This document shows positions 1 to 7,897 of a stretch of DNA of 31,824 bases, piece by piece; position 1 is the first letter of the stretch; each line of letters begins with the position of its first letter. Source of the stretch: a virus; the IMG/VR virus record IMGVR_UViG_3300006737_000101, positions 1 to 31,824 of that record, one strand, 5' to 3'. The notes below the pieces were generated by a model. That model saw nothing but the letters and a program-made list of their open reading frames with translations. It did not search any database and was not told where the DNA came from. The position numbers and the translations under genes were made by a program.

Positions 1-186
1 AAAGAAAAACAACACGACGAAAAAGATCAACAGCAAATGTTTTACAATGATCTCGAAGGTTTGATAGGCCGTTACTATAACGAATTTGATTTATCATACG
101 AGAGTATTATAGGTGTACTAACTCGCCGTGTTGTTACTACAGTGTTGGAAGACATTGAAGTTGAGGAAGAAGACGAAGAGTTATAA
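1..186 (+). CDS. C-terminal fragment of a plus-strand phage gene
   Basis: Frame 1 is open from the window edge to a TAA at 184-186, giving 61 codons with no start; the gene begins outside the window. The visible part is acidic and helical, ending in a run of Glu and Asp (EVEEEDEEL). It is on the same strand as the late genes at the right of the window, so it may be the end of the late region of a circular or permuted genome (inference). It converges with the next gene, and the palindrome TTATAA at 181-186 supplies the stop codon of both. I do not recognise the product. Confidence 0.6.
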   Translation, partial: KEKQHDEKDQQQMFYNDLEGLIGRYYNEFDLSYESIIGVLTRRVVTTVLEDIEVEEEDEEL

Positions 187-501
187 CTTCTCTAGCCAAC
201 GTACCTTCATTGCACAATCTACTATAGACGTTTCGCAATCCTTCTCTTCACCGCTACGTGATGTACCTACCAGCAATCCGTTACCTGCTATAGGTGATGG
301 ATAATCAGCAAACATAAAGAAGTCATGTTCCTTACCATCTATCAAGGACATATCATCTACAAACAACGTGTCACCATTTTCTAGGCTACATGCCGTTGTG
401 AATAATTCGCATCCAATCTTTTCTTGAATGTCTTTGTATCCGTCAACCTCCACCTGTGAAACAAGTTTAGTTGTGCTATCTATAAGGTATGCCTGTGTCA
501 T
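181..501 (-). CDS. DUF3846-like small phage protein
   Basis: A 106-aa protein starting MTQAYLIDSTTKLVSQVEV. The layout (short beta N-terminus, YKDI..KIGC segment, TLFVDDMSLI, FFMFADYPSPIAGNGLLVG, then a helical end) resembles the DUF3846 family of small phage and plasmid proteins, whose function is unknown; this is from memory of the family pattern. AAGGGA lies about 9 nt before the ATG, one of the few clear Shine-Dalgarno sites in this window. It is the last gene of the leftward operon, two bases after its upstream neighbour, and its stop overlaps that of the convergent plus-strand gene. Confidence 0.7.
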   Translation of the reverse strand: MTQAYLIDSTTKLVSQVEVDGYKDIQEKIGCELFTTACSLENGDTLFVDDMSLIDGKEHDFFMFADYPSPIAGNGLLVGTSRSGEEKDCETSIVDCAMKVRWLEKL

Positions 502-503
502 GT

Positions 504-824
504 TTAATCCCTTTCGTCATAGCGATCTTCCCACGCACAATCGTGTGCGTGGTCTTCTGTTATACAGTACGCTAAGTCTTCTGCTTTTTTATATTCTTCT
601 TCGGTGAGTTCTACGGTGTTGCCATGTTCATCTACAAACATTAAGTCAGTATGGGCTGGGCTAACCTGTGTACGATAACCGCCTGTCTCAGGCTCACCAT
701 CAATGTAAGCCTCGTATATCGCAGTGCTTTCTTCGCTAAAGTATATAGCACGGTCATGTATGAAATCTAACTTCTCGGCTCTTATTACATTAACCGTAGT
801 TTCGTATGTGTTTTTTCTAAACAT
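504..824 (-). CDS. acidic hypothetical protein
   Basis: 106 aa, strongly acidic (IYFSEESTAIYEAYIDGEPETGG; C-terminal ...CAWEDRYDERD), with no motif I recognise. It starts one base after the stop of the DUF3987 ATPase gene and ends two bases before the start of the DUF3846-like gene, so it is almost certainly co-transcribed and translationally linked with them. No clear ribosome binding site is seen. Acidity and size would fit a small regulatory or DNA-mimic protein, but nothing in the sequence proves this. Confidence 0.65.
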   Translation of the reverse strand: MFRKNTYETTVNVIRAEKLDFIHDRAIYFSEESTAIYEAYIDGEPETGGYRTQVSPAHTDLMFVDEHGNTVELTEEEYKKAEDLAYCITEDHAHDCAWEDRYDERD

Positions 825-825
825 G

Positions 826-2076
826 TTATAAATATTCTGTAGGGTCAGCGGGTTTAGTTACAAGTGCATTGTATGTGTGACTATCAAAACTCACTTGTTC
901 TGTCATAAGTAAAAACTCTAGGCAAGTTCTTAATTCTTCTTGGCTCAGATCATCTACGAAAACGATAAGCAGCTTCTTAAATGACGCACCTTCTGCGCCC
1001 TTATCTATAATATACTGGCAGATGCGGCGTTGAATTTCGGCTAACACGTTACGACCAGCTACGGTGTAAGCTTCGTGCATACGAATCTCTGTATGTGCCA
1101 ACAAGCGCAGTGCGCGTTCCATTGTATCGCGCTCGATTGTCATTGATGCTGTGCCATCGGCGAAGTGCATTATCATAGACAGCTTTAGCCAATGTACATT
1201 CTTGCGTCCGTAATATGTTTCAAGCCTGTGATCCTTGTTTAGTGTCTTCTGTGTAAGCTGACCGCTCTCGTAAACTTCTTTGTGATAGTCAGCAGCTTCC
1301 TCACTTAACGTCAACGGCCCACCTATGGATGCTAACTTTTTAAGGTGTGCCAGCACCTCTGACTTACATGCTTTCTGCTGTTCAGTAACACCGGGAAACT
1401 GTCGTAGGAATCTTGGCTTGTCTCCATACACCATGATAACACGTGACGTAAATCCTTGTGATATAATCTGATCGTTGAAAGCTGTGCGTATAAATGATGG
1501 TGTTGTGCCGCCTAGTATGTTGACGCATACGTTCTTGATAATGTCTGTGCCTTGGTGTTTAGTTTTGTATGTGTAGTCACGGCTATCGTAAAACTGGTTA
1601 AGCATATTCACTATGCTGTCAGTGTTCTTGCGTAACAACACTCCCAACTCCTCTATCATAAAACCCACAGAGAAATGTGAGGAACGCATCTTCTGGTTGT
1701 TCTCATCCATGTAATGAAAATCTCGTGCGCACTCCTTCACTATGTATTGTACAAGCGCTTCCTGTGTGATGGTATCAGCACTCAGTGGATAGAATGGTTT
1801 GATGTCTACCTTGTTAGCTTTCTTGTTTGGTTTGCGATCTATTAGCACAGGATTTTTAATATGCTCACTTACCTGTGATATAACACGCGACTTGCCAGCA
1901 GCAGGTGGCCCAACTAACAGCACAAACAAGTTAGGGTATAGTGTGAATGTGTCGGGAAACAACCACACCCTACGTTGTAATGCTGTTGATATCATACTGT
2001 AAAATCCCCAGTCAATAAACAGGTCAGGTGATTCTAAGTCTTTTAAGAAGTATCTCCATTTTTCTATGTTCGTCAT
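826..2076 (-). CDS. DUF3987-type P-loop ATPase, probable replicative helicase
   Basis: 416 aa. A Walker A motif, GPPAAGKS, lies at residues 56-63 and an acidic Walker B-like strand, FMIEELG, near 139-145. A sensor-like segment (NILGGTTPSFI, about 187-196) is followed by SRVIMVYG with a candidate arginine finger. This order and the spacing around the GG(T)TP motif are typical of DUF3987 proteins, which sit beside primases or Pol A genes in phages and prophages and are thought to be helicase-like. The gene starts directly after the polymerase stop codon with zero spacing, so replication is the natural role: an ATPase working with Pol A at the fork. No primase domain is seen. The exact biochemical activity is inferred. 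Confidence 0.8.
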   Translation of the reverse strand: MTNIEKWRYFLKDLESPDLFIDWGFYSMISTALQRRVWLFPDTFTLYPNLFVLLVGPPAAGKSRVISQVSEHIKNPVLIDRKPNKKANKVDIKPFYPLSADTITQEALVQYIVKECARDFHYMDENNQKMRSSHFSVGFMIEELGVLLRKNTDSIVNMLNQFYDSRDYTYKTKHQGTDIIKNVCVNILGGTTPSFIRTAFNDQIISQGFTSRVIMVYGDKPRFLRQFPGVTEQQKACKSEVLAHLKKLASIGGPLTLSEEAADYHKEVYESGQLTQKTLNKDHRLETYYGRKNVHWLKLSMIMHFADGTASMTIERDTMERALRLLAHTEIRMHEAYTVAGRNVLAEIQRRICQYIIDKGAEGASFKKLLIVFVDDLSQEELRTCLEFLLMTEQVSFDSHTYNALVTKPADPTEYL

Positions 2077-4485
2077 TTATATGTCTGTCATCTCTCCCCA
2101 ATTTTCGCCTATCATAGCCTCTGATTTCATGTGAAAGACTTCGCCAAAAGGTGAAATCATTTCTCTGTTCAATGCTATGCAAGCTAGTTTAGCTACTTCG
2201 GTTGCAACGTCGGGAGCGCATTGCAACAAAACACTGTCGTGGTTATTCTGTAGCACGTCTGCATTTAGTTCTTGTATCCGTGGATGGTTATATAAATCTG
2301 TGAATGCCATGTTAGTTATGCAGCCTACGGTTGATTGTGGTACAAAAGCGTAAGCTTCCTTATACATGGACGGCTCTATTGGTTGTGTAAACATCCGAGG
2401 ATAACCAAACAAGTTACGTAAAACTCTACCACGATTTAGTTCTGCGATAGTTTCTCTATGCCATAACCGAATCTCTGGAAACAGTTTGTGATAAGTTTCG
2501 AGAAAGAACGTGGCACGTTTGTTGGTTAGGTTTACTGCACCGCCTGACTTCTGTAATACATTGACACGGAACGTAGGTGCTTTCATTCCATAGTTACTGG
2601 CATGACATACCATCTTCGCCATGAAGTAATAACGTTTGTCTGCTGACCAGTTGTCACTGGAAGATATAAGTGTCTTGAGTTCTTGCCAACGTGGTAACTT
2701 AACTAAGTCGGCAGCGGAAGCTTCGCAATAGTCTTTTATACTTTCACCTAACTCAGCAGCCCATACATCTTCAAACAATCTGAGTGCAACGTAGACGTGT
2801 GACTTAACTCCGTTGGCAAACAATCGTCTAAAGTTTCCTTCACGACATAGATAGCTAACGACGAGTGCTTCTGCACCAGCTTGGTCAGCTTGTACAAGTA
2901 CGTTACCGGGATCAGCAACGAACAGCTTCCTAAGTTTCTTGGGAAAGTTTTGTATGTTCGTACCCCACTGACCTAACAAGCGCCGTGACGCTAATCTATA
3001 TGAGGTTGTACCAGCCAGATTGTACGCAGTCGTGATACGCTTGTGGTCTAATGGTTTTGTACCTACCCACTCTGGAAACTTTAACTGCCCACTCTCTTTA
3101 GCAAGTGAACGATAGCGTAGGATAAGACTAATAACAGGATTGTCAGGATTCGACAACCTCAGTTGTAACAAAGCCTTTTCACTTGTGATATCTTTCGACG
3201 GACGTTTGTAACCTAACTTGTTATATAAATAGTTAGCGACTTGTTTGGGACTGTTAGGGTTAAGGTCGTTGCCTATAAGTAATCGTAGGAATCTCAGCAA
3301 CACGTTCTGATGTCTGTCGTTGTTAGCTATGATGTCATCTAACTTGTCGTCCTTGTAACGTATGCCCTGCAACATGGCAGTCAGGTATGGTACAACGCTA
3401 TCATTAACCTGTTGTATGCTTTCAGTTGCCTTGAAGTTTGCTGCAGTAGCATCTATCTGCGGCTGCAGTAGTGCCATGCTTATAACATCCTTGGCATTGT
3501 ACTCATACAACTGTGTCTGCTGCTCAAGCCCACGTGCATCGAACACGCCCTCGTTCTTGTGGTAGGGCTGGTCAGTGTACAACGATAGGCAGTGACCTAA
3601 CGACTTTTCTACTTCTGGAAATAATCTGTGATGTGCAAGCATGGTATCGTACACACGTCGAGGTGCTGGGATACCGTACTTGTATGCCATAACAAACAAA
3701 TCAAACAGAGAGTTGTGTATGACAGTTATGTTGTCACGCATTGCCACGGCAAGCGCAGCTAAAATCTTATGAGTGTCACTGTAGTAGTAACCTTCTCTCG
3801 GTGATACCACCATAGGTACACACCACGCAGTCGCGTCATCAAACGAAAATCCAAAACACGTAAGCTCAAGGTTACGATTAGTTTCAATGTCAAAGTACAT
3901 GTGCTTGCCCTTTGTGTTGGTAAGCACCTTGATAACTTCAGCAGCGCGAGGCCATAAGATATGTTTCGCCTTGGTTACTACAGCTTCCTGTGTCAGGTAG
4001 CCGACAGCTTTCTTTATGTCACGGGTGAGCCAGAACTTACGATTCGGTCTACGGGTTTTTCCATGCCGTCCCTTATCATCACCGCCCTTGCTATCATCTG
4101 TGTCGTTAGGGTTGAAGTATGCCTGTCTATCGACCGCTTCCTGCGGCTCGTACGATGGAACGTATGTGATACCGTCTTTGATGATAGGACATCCACGTTG
4201 TTCATCTATGCTGACACCTTGTGCTACCATGTCTAAAGCCTTCTGCCCTAGCAGTAGAACAACTTTCGTACCCTCTTGGTACTTAACCTCACCGTTGACC
4301 ACAGCATCAGCGAGAAACACGTCTACGCTCTGCCTCGGTATGGGCGATAGCGCATTGTAAAACATCTGCCCTCCATAACCGCTAAGCAATTGCGCACGAT
4401 CAAAGCGTGAAGGCTTCCCTAAAACTACAGTCAACCCTTTATACGGAAGGGTTGACTTCTTATATCTAATAGTTTCTACAGCCAT
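2077..4485 (-). CDS. polA: DNA polymerase family A with 3'-5' exonuclease
   Basis: Replicative phage DNA polymerase, 802 aa from the ATG chosen here. The frame stays open upstream and a TTG at 4602 would add 39 residues; I prefer the ATG because the recognisable homology begins just after it. Residue numbers below count from that TTG. A degenerate uracil-DNA-glycosylase-like domain spans about 58-165 (VVLGKPSRFD, VVLLLGQKAL, VPSYEP in place of the catalytic motifs). The 3'-5' exonuclease follows: Exo I FDIET 238-241, Exo II NSLFD 297-301, Exo III YNAKD 368-372. Polymerase motif A is ADQAGAEA 572-579, motif B centres on AKMVCHASNYGM about 662-673, and motif C is NNHDSVLL about 786-793, with HDS instead of the usual HDE. 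There is no 5'-nuclease domain. The gene is followed without a gap by the DUF3987 ATPase. Confidence 0.92.
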   Translation of the reverse strand: MAVETIRYKKSTLPYKGLTVVLGKPSRFDRAQLLSGYGGQMFYNALSPIPRQSVDVFLADAVVNGEVKYQEGTKVVLLLGQKALDMVAQGVSIDEQRGCPIIKDGITYVPSYEPQEAVDRQAYFNPNDTDDSKGGDDKGRHGKTRRPNRKFWLTRDIKKAVGYLTQEAVVTKAKHILWPRAAEVIKVLTNTKGKHMYFDIETNRNLELTCFGFSFDDATAWCVPMVVSPREGYYYSDTHKILAALAVAMRDNITVIHNSLFDLFVMAYKYGIPAPRRVYDTMLAHHRLFPEVEKSLGHCLSLYTDQPYHKNEGVFDARGLEQQTQLYEYNAKDVISMALLQPQIDATAANFKATESIQQVNDSVVPYLTAMLQGIRYKDDKLDDIIANNDRHQNVLLRFLRLLIGNDLNPNSPKQVANYLYNKLGYKRPSKDITSEKALLQLRLSNPDNPVISLILRYRSLAKESGQLKFPEWVGTKPLDHKRITTAYNLAGTTSYRLASRRLLGQWGTNIQNFPKKLRKLFVADPGNVLVQADQAGAEALVVSYLCREGNFRRLFANGVKSHVYVALRLFEDVWAAELGESIKDYCEASAADLVKLPRWQELKTLISSSDNWSADKRYYFMAKMVCHASNYGMKAPTFRVNVLQKSGGAVNLTNKRATFFLETYHKLFPEIRLWHRETIAELNRGRVLRNLFGYPRMFTQPIEPSMYKEAYAFVPQSTVGCITNMAFTDLYNHPRIQELNADVLQNNHDSVLLQCAPDVATEVAKLACIALNREMISPFGEVFHMKSEAMIGENWGEMTDI

Positions 4486-4489
4486 ATAA

Positions 4490-4515
4490 CCAATCGCTAC
4501 ATTATTGTTACCAGT
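4490..4515 (-). repeat. tail-fibre-repeat-like segment in the polA leader
   Basis: Just before the polymerase ATG, the open frame encodes TTGNNNVAIGYMAVET, the exact pattern of the fibre head repeats over 20 kb away (for example GNYNVAIG and NTAVGY). At DNA level 4515-4490 (minus strand) and 27627-27652 (plus strand) agree at 23 of 26 positions by my count. This suggests a recombination scar or a captured fragment rather than chance. It could also be a coincidental low-complexity match. Confidence 0.5.
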
Positions 4516-4666
4516 GGTAAAAGAATAAACGCATAGGCGATCAACATAGGTAATGAATAACTGTGTACGCTTACCAAGCTCCCTTGCGTAAGGTCTACAC
4601 AACCCAAACCAGACACCTTGCCACGTCTTAATAGTAAGTCTGTACCCATGCGTTTTTAAATTAAAT

Positions 4667-4700
4667 GTTATGGTCTTAGCGATTAAACTAAGACCATAAC
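4667..4700 (-). terminator. 13-bp perfect inverted repeat between the SSB-like gene and polA
   Basis: GTTATGGTCTTAG (4667-4679) and its exact complement (4688-4700) flank an 8-nt loop. On the minus strand the stem is followed by ATTTAATTTAAAAAC, which is T/A-rich but not a clean U-tract, so termination may be partial. It lies 7 bp after the SSB-like stop codon and before polA. It could be an attenuator lowering polymerase expression or a protein-binding hairpin. Confidence 0.6.
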
Positions 4701-4707
4701 GTGACCC

Positions 4708-5193
4708 TTAGTTTATCGTGTGGTCAGCGTTCTTACGAAGAACACGTTTCAACCGATAGTTGTTGTTCATGATTGGATTGCCGTCGTCATCTAAGACAGG
4801 GCTACCATCATCAGTTTTTTGAGCGGTCTGCTCAGTTTCTAATGTAACGTCAGCAGCTAAGCCAGCGTACTGATCTACATTAGGATTATCCGTATCGAAC
4901 TCAGCGGATAGTTCAAGCGCACGATGAAGTGTCTTGACTCTCTTTAGAGTTATCTCCATAGCTTTCTCACTGAACGAGAGATAGTCACGGAACTGTAAGC
5001 CAGCGATACGAACAGTTTTACCTTCGAGGTCTTCAGTAGCATCAGGTGCTACAACCTCCCATTGCATAACGATCATAGGCGCTCCGGCCTTACTCGTTGT
5101 GAACTCAGCTTCTATGATACGTGCTGAGTATGTGTCTTTTTTCAGATAAGGTCTTACGTTATCTGCGATTTCATCTAGGTTGATGACTGCCAT
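4708..5193 (-). CDS. DUF669-like single-stranded DNA-binding protein (SSB candidate)
   Basis: 161 aa. The N-terminal part (DTYSARIIEAEFTTSKAGAP, then MIVMQWEVVAPD) followed by GKTVRIAGLQFRDYL matches the general OB-fold layout of the phage DUF669/SSB-like family, where a beta strand, a K-[AT]-G-x-P turn and a second strand begin the fold. The C-terminal third is acidic and probably flexible (TDDGSPVLDDDGNP). It sits in the same leftward run as the Sak4-like ATPase and the RecB-like nuclease, the usual company of a phage SSB, and one base after its neighbour. It probably coats single-stranded DNA during replication and annealing. There is no classical C-terminal DDDIPF-type tip. Assignment is by pattern only. 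Confidence 0.65.
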   Translation of the reverse strand: MAVINLDEIADNVRPYLKKDTYSARIIEAEFTTSKAGAPMIVMQWEVVAPDATEDLEGKTVRIAGLQFRDYLSFSEKAMEITLKRVKTLHRALELSAEFDTDNPNVDQYAGLAADVTLETEQTAQKTDDGSPVLDDDGNPIMNNNYRLKRVLRKNADHTIN

Positions 5194-5194
5194 T

Positions 5195-5443
5195 TTATTT
5201 AGTTTTGTTATTATTGGGAGCGTCTTTGTTTATAAGTTCTTCATTGACCGCACTCCTATTGTCAGGTGAAGAAAGCGTTTGTGCTAATCCGTAGGTTAGC
5301 TTATCAACTGTGATAGTCTGCAGTAAGCTAAGCGCTTCTACGTATGTGATATCAAGTTCACTTGCAAATTCTTTAGCCTGTGCATGCGCTGCTCGCGCTA
5401 CAGCTAAAGCCACTTCTTTATATTCTGATACTTCTTGTTGCAT
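5195..5443 (-). CDS. small helical hypothetical protein
   Basis: 82 aa, predicted mostly alpha-helical from its Ala/Glu/Leu-rich composition (EVALAVARAAHAQAKEFASEL) with a polar tail rich in Asn and Lys. AGGAG lies about 8 nt before the ATG, a good ribosome binding site that is unusual in this window. It lies two bases after the preceding gene and one base before the SSB-like gene, within the replication operon. No known family recognised. Confidence 0.6.
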   Translation of the reverse strand: MQQEVSEYKEVALAVARAAHAQAKEFASELDITYVEALSLLQTITVDKLTYGLAQTLSSPDNRSAVNEELINKDAPNNNKTK

Positions 5444-5445
5444 AG

Positions 5446-5760
5446 TTATTCTCCTAAAATTAGTTTATCAATAAGATCGTCTACGGTATCTATATTCTTT
5501 GAGGCCAAAACATTCATCAACTCATTTAGTTTACGTTGCTGATTGCTATTGTAATCAGTGTCTGGCTTACCGTAAGCCAACATAAGATCATCAAACAATT
5601 GCTTTAAGAACATATTGCTAGGCCACTCAACAGGATTAGCGTCTGTAATCTCAGGCAGTTGTCTAACAGCTTCTTTTAGATCACGCTGTGCATACTTTAA
5701 AATATCCTCAACGTTCTCAACAGTTCGTACCAAGTCGGCTACGTTATCTTTGTTGCTCAT
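5446..5760 (-). CDS. hypothetical protein in the recombination operon
   Basis: 104 aa, helical and polar (DLVRTVENVEDILKYAQRDL at the start, VLASKNIDTVDDLIDKLIL at the end). Its start overlaps the stop of the Sak4-like ATPase gene by 4 bp, so the two are translationally coupled. No motif is recognised. The conserved coupling makes a partner or accessory role with the ATPase possible but unproven. Confidence 0.6.
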   Translation of the reverse strand: MSNKDNVADLVRTVENVEDILKYAQRDLKEAVRQLPEITDANPVEWPSNMFLKQLFDDLMLAYGKPDTDYNSNQQRKLNELMNVLASKNIDTVDDLIDKLILGE

Positions 5761-6413
5761 GCTGCGTAGTATTTCTTTGCTGCTTCAATAACTACAGCAA
5801 TGTCATTGTCTATGTACGCATCCTTGAACATACCCATAGGAGTCTTGGCAGATGTAATGCCGTCACTGTTTGTTTGAAACACGTAACGTACATTGCCTTC
5901 CTTGTCTCGCTTGACTTCAGTAAAGAGTACCATAAGGAACTCCTTTTCTATGCAGCCTTCATGCTGCTTACCTTGCACCTTGATGCGGCGTACGTTGTAT
6001 GTGTCACCACTAGGCTGTGCAATCTGTACGATCTCATCAATGCCTGTGAATATTACAACGGCTCTATCATTCTTAACCTTCTCAAGCGTGGCACGTATCA
6101 TACGATTATAGTATGACCATACATCGTAGCCTTTGAATGATGACTGTGCCAAAGCGATAAGTGTTTCTGTATACTTTGTGAAAGATTCTATCACAATAAC
6201 TTCACACTTCTCATCGGCAAGCGCCTTGTCTAAGGCTTGGTCGAACTCTTTTATGTTAGCGCATGACGCAACGTTGAACTTCCCTGCATTAGGGAACGGC
6301 AGACCTTTACGTTCAAGGTCTATGATATGGGTTTTATCGGGAGATAAGTTGCGCAGGGATGTTGATTTACCCGTACCGCTACTACCCACAACTCCTATTA
6401 TGGCTTTACTCAT
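5757..6413 (-). CDS. Sak4-like RecA-fold ATPase / phage nucleotide-binding protein (AAA_24)
   Basis: 218 aa. Walker A GSSGTGKST is at residues 10-18 and a Walker B strand EVIVIES at 71-77; the rest (VVIFTGIDEIVQ, FLMVLFTEVKRDKEG.VRYVFQTN) follows the pattern of the AAA_24 family that includes the Sak4 single-strand annealing recombinases. Those are small RecA-core ATPases that promote annealing and usually work with a phage SSB. Both an SSB-like gene and an exonuclease gene are within 2 kb here, so this is probably the recombinase of the replication-recombination module. It overlaps the upstream gene by 8 bp and the downstream gene by 4 bp. Confidence 0.8.
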   Translation of the reverse strand: MSKAIIGVVGSSGTGKSTSLRNLSPDKTHIIDLERKGLPFPNAGKFNVASCANIKEFDQALDKALADEKCEVIVIESFTKYTETLIALAQSSFKGYDVWSYYNRMIRATLEKVKNDRAVVIFTGIDEIVQIAQPSGDTYNVRRIKVQGKQHEGCIEKEFLMVLFTEVKRDKEGNVRYVFQTNSDGITSAKTPMGMFKDAYIDNDIAVVIEAAKKYYAA

Positions 6414-6696
6414 GTGTCTTGTTGTCTTTTAATTTTTCCTCAAGGGAAATTATACGACTGCGCAGTTGTCGGTTCTCACTTAGCAGATCATAGAACTTCT
6501 GTCTAATAGATTCTATGTAATGCCATTGATCTATCACCTCTTCAGCTATGCTATCGACAAGCTGTAAAGGTTCCATACGCATCAAACCTTTTGTACCGTC
6601 AGGGTTATGTTCTTGCATACCCTTTGTAAATTTTGCTGGCGCTTCTTCTGTAAAACGCTTCAGCGCTATATCTCTTATTTGTGGATCAGTTAACAT
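6406..6696 (-). CDS. coiled-coil hypothetical protein
   Basis: 96 aa. The last 45 residues (IESIRQKFYDLLSENRQL, then RSRIISLEEKLKD) have heptad spacing expected of a coiled coil; the first half contains no known motif. It overlaps the RecB-like nuclease gene by one base and the Sak4-like gene by 8 bp. The tight coupling suggests an accessory factor of the recombination pair, but the function is unknown. Confidence 0.6.
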   Translation of the reverse strand: MLTDPQIRDIALKRFTEEAPAKFTKGMQEHNPDGTKGLMRMEPLQLVDSIAEEVIDQWHYIESIRQKFYDLLSENRQLRSRIISLEEKLKDNKTHE

Positions 6697-7628
6697 TATG
6701 CTTGGAATAATAGTGGGTCATAGGTGTTAGTGGTAGAGAACAGAGACTCTATGATAGTCTCACGATCTTCTTGCCTCGGTGTTGTACACACAGGTGAGAA
6801 GTTACACTTACCAAATTTAGTTTCACAGCAGGTGAAGTTAGGAGAGAACGTCTCTTCTGGATCTTCGCCATCTCGAATAACCTTGAGTAGGTTTGCTACA
6901 TACGTTTCTATCGTCAGCTTTAAATGTTGCTCAAACTCTTTGAGTACGTGAGGGCTGAACGTTATGAACGCTGAGCGTTGGAACTTATTCCTACCACTAC
7001 GGTTAAGAAAGATACCGTTGATGATAACACTGCGAGGTACATCAGGAAACATACGCTTCCATATCATAGTGTAGAACATCATCTGAGGTGAGTTCTGATA
7101 GCTGTCTAAATACTTTTCAACTTGGTTGAGTGATGTTGTCTTGTGATCTATGAGCGCAGGTAGTCCGTTGTAGTTACCTATCATATCAACAGTACCACAT
7201 AGCACGACATCAATAAGCTCGCCGTCAGTCCAGTACGGTACAGCAAAGCGCTGCTCTAGTAGTGGGCCTTCATCACCTGTGTCAGCTTTCAATCCGTCAA
7301 ACTTTTCATACGTGTTAAAGTATTGTGTGAGTGTGGCTACGAGATGGCCCATGTCACGGAAGTCATTGTCAGGTACATGTATGTCATCTTGTTCAAAGTG
7401 TTCTATCGCAGTGGCGATGGATGCCTTCGTGTTACCTGTCGTGTAGTATTCTTGCAACGCTTTATGAAACGCTGTGCCATACTCCATCTTGTGTGACTTC
7501 GCTTCATAGGTTAGGCCACGCGCTCCCATGTACCATAAGCGCCGAGGGCATGCTGTCTGGCTGTAGAGGGATGCGTCTAGCTTAACTATATAGCGACCGT
7601 CGCTGGTTCTTTTTAAAGTTAAATTCAT
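6696..7628 (-). CDS. Cas4/RecB-like PD-(D/E)XK exonuclease with Fe-S cysteines
   Basis: 310 aa. The sequence shows the Cas4/RecB nuclease layout: C27 in ACPRRLWY, GTAFHKAL with H55, GTVDMIG with D148, ALIDHKTT with D161 and K163, and a Q-x-x-x-Y motif at 182-186. A C-terminal cysteine cluster lies at C267/C268, C275 and C281 (CCETKFGKCNFSPVC). With C27 this is the set that holds a 4Fe-4S cluster in Cas4 and AddB-type nucleases. It probably resects DNA ends for the Sak4-like annealase. No CRISPR array or other cas gene is in the window, so a CRISPR role is unlikely. It overlaps both neighbours by one base. Confidence 0.82.
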   Translation of the reverse strand: MNLTLKRTSDGRYIVKLDASLYSQTACPRRLWYMGARGLTYEAKSHKMEYGTAFHKALQEYYTTGNTKASIATAIEHFEQDDIHVPDNDFRDMGHLVATLTQYFNTYEKFDGLKADTGDEGPLLEQRFAVPYWTDGELIDVVLCGTVDMIGNYNGLPALIDHKTTSLNQVEKYLDSYQNSPQMMFYTMIWKRMFPDVPRSVIINGIFLNRSGRNKFQRSAFITFSPHVLKEFEQHLKLTIETYVANLLKVIRDGEDPEETFSPNFTCCETKFGKCNFSPVCTTPRQEDRETIIESLFSTTNTYDPLLFQA

Positions 7629-7897
7629 TATCGTAAGTTTGCTGGTAAAATATCTTTAGCTGGTTTCTCTAAGTTAACTCCATGAAGTTCTGCAAGTTCT
7701 TTCATCTGTTCTTCAAGGGTTTGTTTTTTCTTCTTCGATATAACCGAAGCTTTCTTCTTACGCTTCGGTTTAACTATAGCTACGTTTGGGTCTGGCTGTG
7801 TTACAGATAGGTATGGCTTGAAGTGTTCTTTCAACTCTTCGTCAGACATATTCTCTAACTCTGCTATGTTACAGTTAAGTAGTTCTTCAATTGTCAT
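7628..7897 (-). CDS. basic/acidic small hypothetical protein
   Basis: 89 aa in three parts: an acidic helical N-terminus (MTIEELLNCNIAELENMSDE), a lysine-rich centre (KPKRKKKASVISKKKKQ) and a helical end. The basic patch could contact nucleic acid. Its ATG overlaps the stop of the 24-aa membrane peptide gene (ATGA) and its stop overlaps the nuclease start by one base, so it belongs firmly to this operon. No family recognised. Confidence 0.6.
   Translation of the reverse strand: MTIEELLNCNIAELENMSDEELKEHFKPYLSVTQPDPNVAIVKPKRKKKASVISKKKKQTLEEQMKELAELHGVNLEKPAKDILPANLR

Noticed and set aside
6696-7628. CRISPR-associated Cas4 role
   Set aside because: No repeats with spacers and no other cas genes are present; the gene sits in a phage recombination operon.
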